This document shows, one piece after another, positions 6,076-9,534 of a stretch of 9,534 nucleotides of DNA (position 1 is its first letter; each line of letters opens with the position of its first letter). The notes under the pieces were generated by a model. The model worked only from the letters and a program-made list of their open reading frames with translations. It made no database searches and was not told where the DNA came from. The translations under genes were made by a program, and so were the position numbers. Location of the stretch: contig JAITKU010000140.1 of assembly GCA_031278255.1 (NCBI GenBank), positions 1-9,534 of the forward strand, given 5' to 3'. The DNA comes from Eubacteriales Family XIII. Incertae Sedis bacterium. Lineage in GTDB: Bacteria; Bacillota; Clostridia; Peptostreptococcales; Anaerovoracaceae.

Positions 6076-8037
6076 TTATACGGAGGGCAGACTCAAATCG
6101 ACGGCGGCGTCGTATCCCTCGCCGATCGCCTGCAGGATGCGTCGCGCCCGTTTGCCGTCGCCGATCGCGTAGAATGCGGGAACGAGTCCGCGCAGCGCCT
6201 CGGTGGTTTCATCGTCTGCGCGCGAACCCGCCGCAAGGATCACGGAATCCGCTTCAAACACGCGGGTTTGGCCTTTCGCGTCAATCGCTCTGACCGTTCC
6301 CGTCTCGACGGCCGTACATCGAAAGCCCGTCATAATTTGCAAATTCCCGTTACCGCGCATACGCCACAGCAGACCGCTGCGATGCAGTTGCGTCGCCTCC
6401 GGCGCGATTTCGTCCCGCATTTCGATAACGACGACTTCATGTCCCGTCTCGGCGAGATGTAACGCCGTTTCGCAGCCGATCAGACCGCCGCCTATCACAA
6501 TCGCGCGCTTTCCGACGGGGCTGTGCGCGCGCAGCTTCGCGCCCGGGATCACATGGGGCGCGTCCGCTCCCGGTATCGGCGGGATGATCGGCAGACTTCC
6601 GACGGCCGCGATCAGCACATCCGGCGCGATCTCTCGCACGATCGCTTCGTTGACGCGCGTTCCGACTCGAATTTCCGCGCCCAAACGCCTCGCGCGGCGC
6701 ACGAGGACTGCGCGCAGGGAGACAATCCCCGCTTTAAAATCCACGCCGTCGGCAAAAAAGAGCGCGCCGCCGGGCTCGTCCCCGGCGTCGCACAGGATTA
6801 CCGCGTGTCCGCGTTTCGCGCATTCCGCGGCGGCCGTGAGTCCGGCCGGGCCGCCGCCCGCGATCAAGACGCGCTTCTTCTTTTCGGAGATCGGCGGCGG
6901 CGCAAAATATTCGCTTTCGCGTCCGATGATCGGGTTCACGGCGCAGCGGATCGTTCGTGTCGCCCACATGCTGCCCTGACATTCGCCGCATCCGAGGCAG
7001 GGCGTGATCGTATCTTCTTGGTCGCACATCGCTTTTTTGGGCAGAAAGGGATCCGCGATCAAGGCCCTTCCGAGCGCGATCGCATCCGCGCCGCCGGTAT
7101 CGAGGAAAGCTTCCATGCGTTTCACGTCCGTGAATGCGCCGACGCTGACCACGGGTGTGCCCACGCGCCTATGGATATCCGCCGCGTAGCCGCTGTTCTC
7201 GCCGTGCTTCGTAAAGCAACCCGGATGCATCAACATGCACGATTCCCAATCGATGTTGTTGCCGACGGAAACGTGAATCAGATCCACCTTTCCGTCCAGC
7301 GCCTCCGCGATCCGCATACCGGTTTCCGCGCCGTATCCGCCGAAATTCGCGGGAAGCCGTTCGTCCGCGCTCATGCGAAATTCTATGGGAAAGCCTTTCC
7401 CGACAGCCTCCCGTATCCGATCGACAACCATGAGGGGGAAACGCATTCGGTTCTCGAAAGAGCCGCCGTACTCGTCCGTGCGCAGGTTTGTGACCGGCGA
7501 CAGGAATTGGTGCAACAGCCAACCGTGGCCGCCGTGGATCATGAGCATGTCAAAACCGCAGCGCTTGACCGTTTCGGCCGCCCGGCCGAAAGCGGCGGCC
7601 ATCTCCGCGATCTCCGGCACCGTGAGACCGTATACGGGATTGCCCTCGGGTTGCGTGAGATCGGAAGGGCCTCTCGGTCTTTTGTCTTTCACAAAGTCGG
7701 GCGAACAGAGACCGCCGCCGTGATCGAGTTCGATCGAGGCCGCCGCGCCGTGCGCGTGAATCGCATCCGCGGCCTGCGTCAGCGACGGTATCACATCCGC
7801 ATCGTCGAGCAAAATCTGCCGCGGATGCGAGCGCCCCGAGGCGCCGTCCACAATGGCGTCGCCTATGGTTACGACGGCACAGCCACCCGCCGCGCGCAGT
7901 TTGTAGTACAGGATGTTTTCGCGCGTCAAATGCCCTTCCGGCGACAGTTCGGCCAATGAGGTGGGCGCCGAAAAAAATCTGTTCTTCAAGGTCAGGCCCG
8001 CGACCTTCAGCGGGCGGTACAGCAGGGAGTTCTTCAT
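6076..8037 (-). CDS. Old Yellow Enzyme-type NAD(P)H:enoate oxidoreductase (FMN, [4Fe-4S], FAD)
   Basis: The 653 residues have the three-part plan of 2,4-dienoyl-CoA reductase (FadH), 2-enoate reductase and BaiCD/BaiH. Residues 1-340 form the FMN-binding TIM barrel, with HGGHGWLLHQFLSP at 168-181 followed by NLRTDEYGGSFENR (184-197) and the phosphate-binding GAFTD and ALGRALIADP (300-304, 321-330). An iron-sulfur motif follows: Cys347, 350, 353 and 365. The FAD site is GGGPAGLTAA (394-403) and the second nucleotide site VIGGGLIGCETA (514-525). It should reduce an activated C=C bond with NAD(P)H in the cytoplasm. The cysteine spacing (x2, x2, x11) is one residue shorter than in E. coli FadH (x2, x3, x11). 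The FadH active-site Tyr166 and His252 positions appear as Trp173 and Glu265, so dienoyl-CoA is probably not the substrate. The ATG is preceded by GAGGA five bases upstream. It is the last gene of the leftward group, 65 bases after the SnoaL-like gene. Confidence 0.9.
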   Translation of the reverse strand: MKNSLLYRPLKVAGLTLKNRFFSAPTSLAELSPEGHLTRENILYYKLRAAGGCAVVTIGDAIVDGASGRSHPRQILLDDADVIPSLTQAADAIHAHGAAASIELDHGGGLCSPDFVKDKRPRGPSDLTQPEGNPVYGLTVPEIAEMAAAFGRAAETVKRCGFDMLMIHGGHGWLLHQFLSPVTNLRTDEYGGSFENRMRFPLMVVDRIREAVGKGFPIEFRMSADERLPANFGGYGAETGMRIAEALDGKVDLIHVSVGNNIDWESCMLMHPGCFTKHGENSGYAADIHRRVGTPVVSVGAFTDVKRMEAFLDTGGADAIALGRALIADPFLPKKAMCDQEDTITPCLGCGECQGSMWATRTIRCAVNPIIGRESEYFAPPPISEKKKRVLIAGGGPAGLTAAAECAKRGHAVILCDAGDEPGGALFFADGVDFKAGIVSLRAVLVRRARRLGAEIRVGTRVNEAIVREIAPDVLIAAVGSLPIIPPIPGADAPHVIPGAKLRAHSPVGKRAIVIGGGLIGCETALHLAETGHEVVVIEMRDEIAPEATQLHRSGLLWRMRGNGNLQIMTGFRCTAVETGTVRAIDAKGQTRVFEADSVILAAGSRADDETTEALRGLVPAFYAIGDGKRARRILQAIGEGYDAAVDLSLPSV

Positions 8038-8042
8038 GGATG

Positions 8043-8047
8043 TCCTC
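8043..8047 (-). promoter_or_regulatory. Ribosome binding site of the enoate oxidoreductase
   Basis: On the minus strand, GAGGA stands five bases before the ATG at 8037. It confirms this start. It lies seven bases downstream of the repeated palindrome. Confidence 0.8.
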
Positions 8048-8054
8048 GCATACG

Positions 8055-8080
8055 TTCAATTTTGGCTCCGTCCAAAATTG
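8055..8080 (-). repeat. Long AT-rich palindrome, copy 2 of the repeated element
   Basis: CAATTTTGG (8057-8065) and CCAAAATTG (8072-8080) form a perfect 9-bp inverted repeat around a six-base loop. Read on the minus strand, 8055-8080 equals 92-117 at all 26 positions, including the asymmetric loop ACGGAG. Both copies therefore face their downstream gene in the same orientation. This copy lies between the stop of the SnoaL-like gene (8103) and the start of the oxidoreductase (8037), where it could be an operator, an mRNA hairpin that sets the relative expression of the two genes, or a dispersed repeat. Confidence 0.85.
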
Positions 8081-8102
8081 GATCCGTTCGGCGTATCCGG
8101 GC

Positions 8103-8828
8103 CTAATAGCTGTTGTCAGCGTCCAAGCTTTCATATGGCTCGGGCCAAGGGCAGGTGTTTTGCGGCGGCGTGACGGGCGTATAGGGCGTGTGCAACGGCC
8201 CCGGGTCCGTAACCGGCGGCGGGGATCCGAGCGTGGGCGGCGGCGTGTCTTTGGCGGATGTGAGCCGCTTGTAGCTTTCGGCCGCCCAATTTTCACAGTC
8301 CAGATGCGTCATGATATCGGGACAGACGTGTTCATGAAGATATTTCCACTCGCCGTTCTCCAAAACGAAATCCGAACCGTAGCGTTCCCACAGGACGTTG
8401 CAGTATTTCTTGCCCATAGGCGTGAGAACGCTGTGAATCACGCCCGGCGTGATATAGGAGGCGCGCGCGCTCTGTCCGTCCGCGGCAACCTCTATGATAT
8501 CGGTGACGAGCGTATGGACGGACGCTTCCATCAGGGGACGCGGATCCTTGCCGCCCACCTCGGGGTATTTTTTGTACATGGCGAGCCAATTTTCAAAGGC
8601 CATCGCGTCATAGCACGTGACGGAACCGTACCAAACCTGCTCGAAGCCCCGCATACGCCCGAATGCGTGTGCCCACGAACAGTCGGGACGCCTTGACCAG
8701 ATCGTACTCCATTCGCCGGTGGCGTCCGCGCGGCCGTGGAGATAGGTATGCCGCGCTTTCACGTTTTCCACGGCCTGGCTCGCCGCCGCGTGTTCGATCC
8801 TCTCGCGCAGACTCAAAGTTTTGCCCAT
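8103..8828 (-). CDS. SnoaL/NTF2-like protein with proline-rich tail (paralogue 1)
   Basis: The 241-residue protein appears to have one NTF2-like cone domain over about residues 10-185. Its N-terminal helix resembles the SnoaL pattern (AVENVKARHTYLHGRAD, 19-35). A strand carries His105 (ASVHTLVTDIIEV, 102-114), and the end of the fold is NGEWKYLHEHVCPD (158-171). The fold is used by BaiE-type dehydratases, scytalone dehydratase, ketosteroid isomerase and SnoaL cyclases, and also by non-catalytic binding proteins. A proline-rich tail (195-233) ends in PYESLDADNSY. Its partner upstream has a similar aromatic end, and the two align by eye through the core, so they are probably tandem duplicates and may form a heterodimer. 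It overlaps that partner by 16 bases. AAAGGAG ten bases before the ATG supports the start. The context suggests dehydration, isomerisation or binding of the enoate reductase substrate; the reaction is unknown. Confidence 0.7.
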   Translation of the reverse strand: MGKTLSLRERIEHAAASQAVENVKARHTYLHGRADATGEWSTIWSRRPDCSWAHAFGRMRGFEQVWYGSVTCYDAMAFENWLAMYKKYPEVGGKDPRPLMEASVHTLVTDIIEVAADGQSARASYITPGVIHSVLTPMGKKYCNVLWERYGSDFVLENGEWKYLHEHVCPDIMTHLDCENWAAESYKRLTSAKDTPPPTLGSPPPVTDPGPLHTPYTPVTPPQNTCPWPEPYESLDADNSY

Positions 8829-9526
8829 GAATCGCCGTCTCCTTTCTTGATTTGCGGATGGCCCTCGGGTCCGTAGCTGATTGCGTCCGAAAACGTTTCA
8901 TAGGGCGCGGGAGGCGGCGGATAGTTGTCCCACCAGTTGAACGTCGGGTCATGCGTTCGCATGGGGATGGTCGGGCTGCCGAAATCCAAAGCGCCGGGAT
9001 TGTCCCCGTCCGCTTCGCGGACGGCTTGTGCGCTGTAGTCCGTGCCCGCTTCGCAGGAGAGATCGGTCGCCGTCACCAGATGCCATATCCTCCATCCGTC
9101 GCTTTCCCGTCTGAAATCGACGGCGAGCTTCTCCAAAATCCATAAGGCCGAAGCGCCGCCCTCGGGCAGGGCGTTTGTTTCCTGCGAGATACAATACCAA
9201 AGACCTTTTGCCGTTTCGCCGTCGCCCGCCGGTTCCACAAGCCCCGTGGACGCCGGGTGAGCCGATACGCGCCCGCGGGCTCTCGGCGTTGCGCAGGACG
9301 CGACGCGGTATCGCGTGATTGCATCCATGCCGACGCAGTAACCCCGGTTGTTCCCGTAGGACGCGGTCCTGCGCCATTTTTCTTCGCGCACCCACAGATC
9401 GCGCAACGCATCTTCGTATCTGTCGGCGGCGAGATAGTATACGCGCCGATGAATCAAGCTTTTTATCTCTTCCGTGTACAAGACGCGTCGCAACAATTCT
9501 TCATCGGTGTATTTTTTACTGTTCAT
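8813..9526 (-). CDS. SnoaL/NTF2-like protein with proline/aromatic tail (paralogue 2)
   Basis: The 237-residue product starts with a helical segment (residues 9-46, containing RRVYYLAADRYEDALRDLW) typical of SnoaL-like proteins. Tyr30, Tyr31 and Asp35 are placed like the Tyr-Asp pair of BaiE-type dehydratases. A strand carries His90 (RVSAHPAST, 86-94) and the fold closes with SDGWRIWHLVTATD (142-155). The tail after residue 196 is aromatic and proline-rich (NWWDNYPPPPAPYETFSDAI, 197-216). The usual SnoaL domain is about 130-180 residues, so the tail is an extension shared with the neighbouring gene. Only eight bases are visible before the ATG, so the ribosome binding site and promoter are outside the window and a slightly earlier start cannot be excluded. 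The gene is the first visible member of the leftward group. Function is inferred from fold and context only. Confidence 0.7.
   Translation of the reverse strand: MNSKKYTDEELLRRVLYTEEIKSLIHRRVYYLAADRYEDALRDLWVREEKWRRTASYGNNRGYCVGMDAITRYRVASCATPRARGRVSAHPASTGLVEPAGDGETAKGLWYCISQETNALPEGGASALWILEKLAVDFRRESDGWRIWHLVTATDLSCEAGTDYSAQAVREADGDNPGALDFGSPTIPMRTHDPTFNWWDNYPPPPAPYETFSDAISYGPEGHPQIKKGDGDSWAKL
8839..8845 (-). promoter_or_regulatory. Ribosome binding site of SnoaL-like paralogue 1
   Basis: On the minus strand, AAAGGAG lies within the 3' end of the upstream gene, ten bases before the ATG at 8828. This supports independent re-initiation in an overlapping gene pair. Confidence 0.75.
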
Positions 9527-9534
9527 ATGCGTCC

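Noticed and set aside
8043..8071. Possible leaderless promoter on the minus strand (TTGGAC, 17 bases, TATGCG) in front of the enoate reductase
   Set aside because: Both boxes match the consensus poorly, and the start would fall at the ATG and remove the good GAGGA site. Transcription from the SnoaL-like genes is more likely.

Overview
The window comes from the chromosome of a GC-rich anaerobic bacterium, most likely an uncultured member of the Clostridia (Bacillota). The lineage is an inference. It rests on strong AGGAG-type ribosome binding sites, a consensus-like sigma-A promoter, oxygen-sensitive iron-sulfur flavoproteins of the kinds common in gut and sediment clostridia, and an Old-Yellow-type enoate reductase. 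There is no rRNA, tRNA, CRISPR array, transposase or phage gene. Seven protein-coding genes fill about 95% of the window.

Layout. Positions 1-232 are non-coding and rich in signals: two overlapping hairpins, one of them an element repeated near position 8068, then a sigma-A-like promoter whose -10 box lies inside a perfect dyad. A rightward four-gene operon follows. Gene 1 (233-2314) is a large NAD(P)H-type flavoprotein that joins an NuoG/HndD-like iron-sulfur front end to a GltD-like FAD/NAD(P) back end. Gene 2 (2443-3099) is an iron-sulfur protein resembling only the C-terminal part of NuoF/HndC. Gene 3 (3179-4699) is a soluble FAD reductase/dehydrogenase of the fumarate reductase/ketosteroid dehydrogenase superfamily. 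Gene 4 (4686-6053) is a MATE exporter. The 128-base gap between genes 1 and 2 holds three strong hairpins plus competing pairings that could hide the gene 2 ribosome binding site.

A leftward three-gene group converges on this operon. Two tandem SnoaL/NTF2-like proteins (9526-8813 and 8828-8103, overlapping by 16 bases) are followed by an Old Yellow Enzyme-type NAD(P)H:enoate oxidoreductase (8037-6076). The repeated palindrome lies in the leader of this last gene.

How it may work (inference). Genes 1 and 2 look like an electron-delivery module that takes electrons from NAD(P)H through a long chain of clusters, probably to the gene 3 flavoenzyme. The OYE-type enzyme and the two SnoaL-like proteins add enone reduction and dehydration, isomerisation or binding steps. 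The MATE pump would remove substrate or product. The combination resembles bile-acid 7-dehydroxylation (bai) loci in logic: BaiCD/BaiH-like OYE, BaiE-like SnoaL fold, BaiJ/BaiP-like flavoprotein. CoA ligase, CoA transferase and hydroxysteroid dehydrogenase genes are absent here, so the substrate is unknown. A steroid, bile acid, plant polyphenol or other enone-forming compound is plausible. The most unusual elements are the hybrid Hnd/Nuo-GltD electron module, the structured gap in front of gene 2, and the palindrome shared by the two convergent transcription units.
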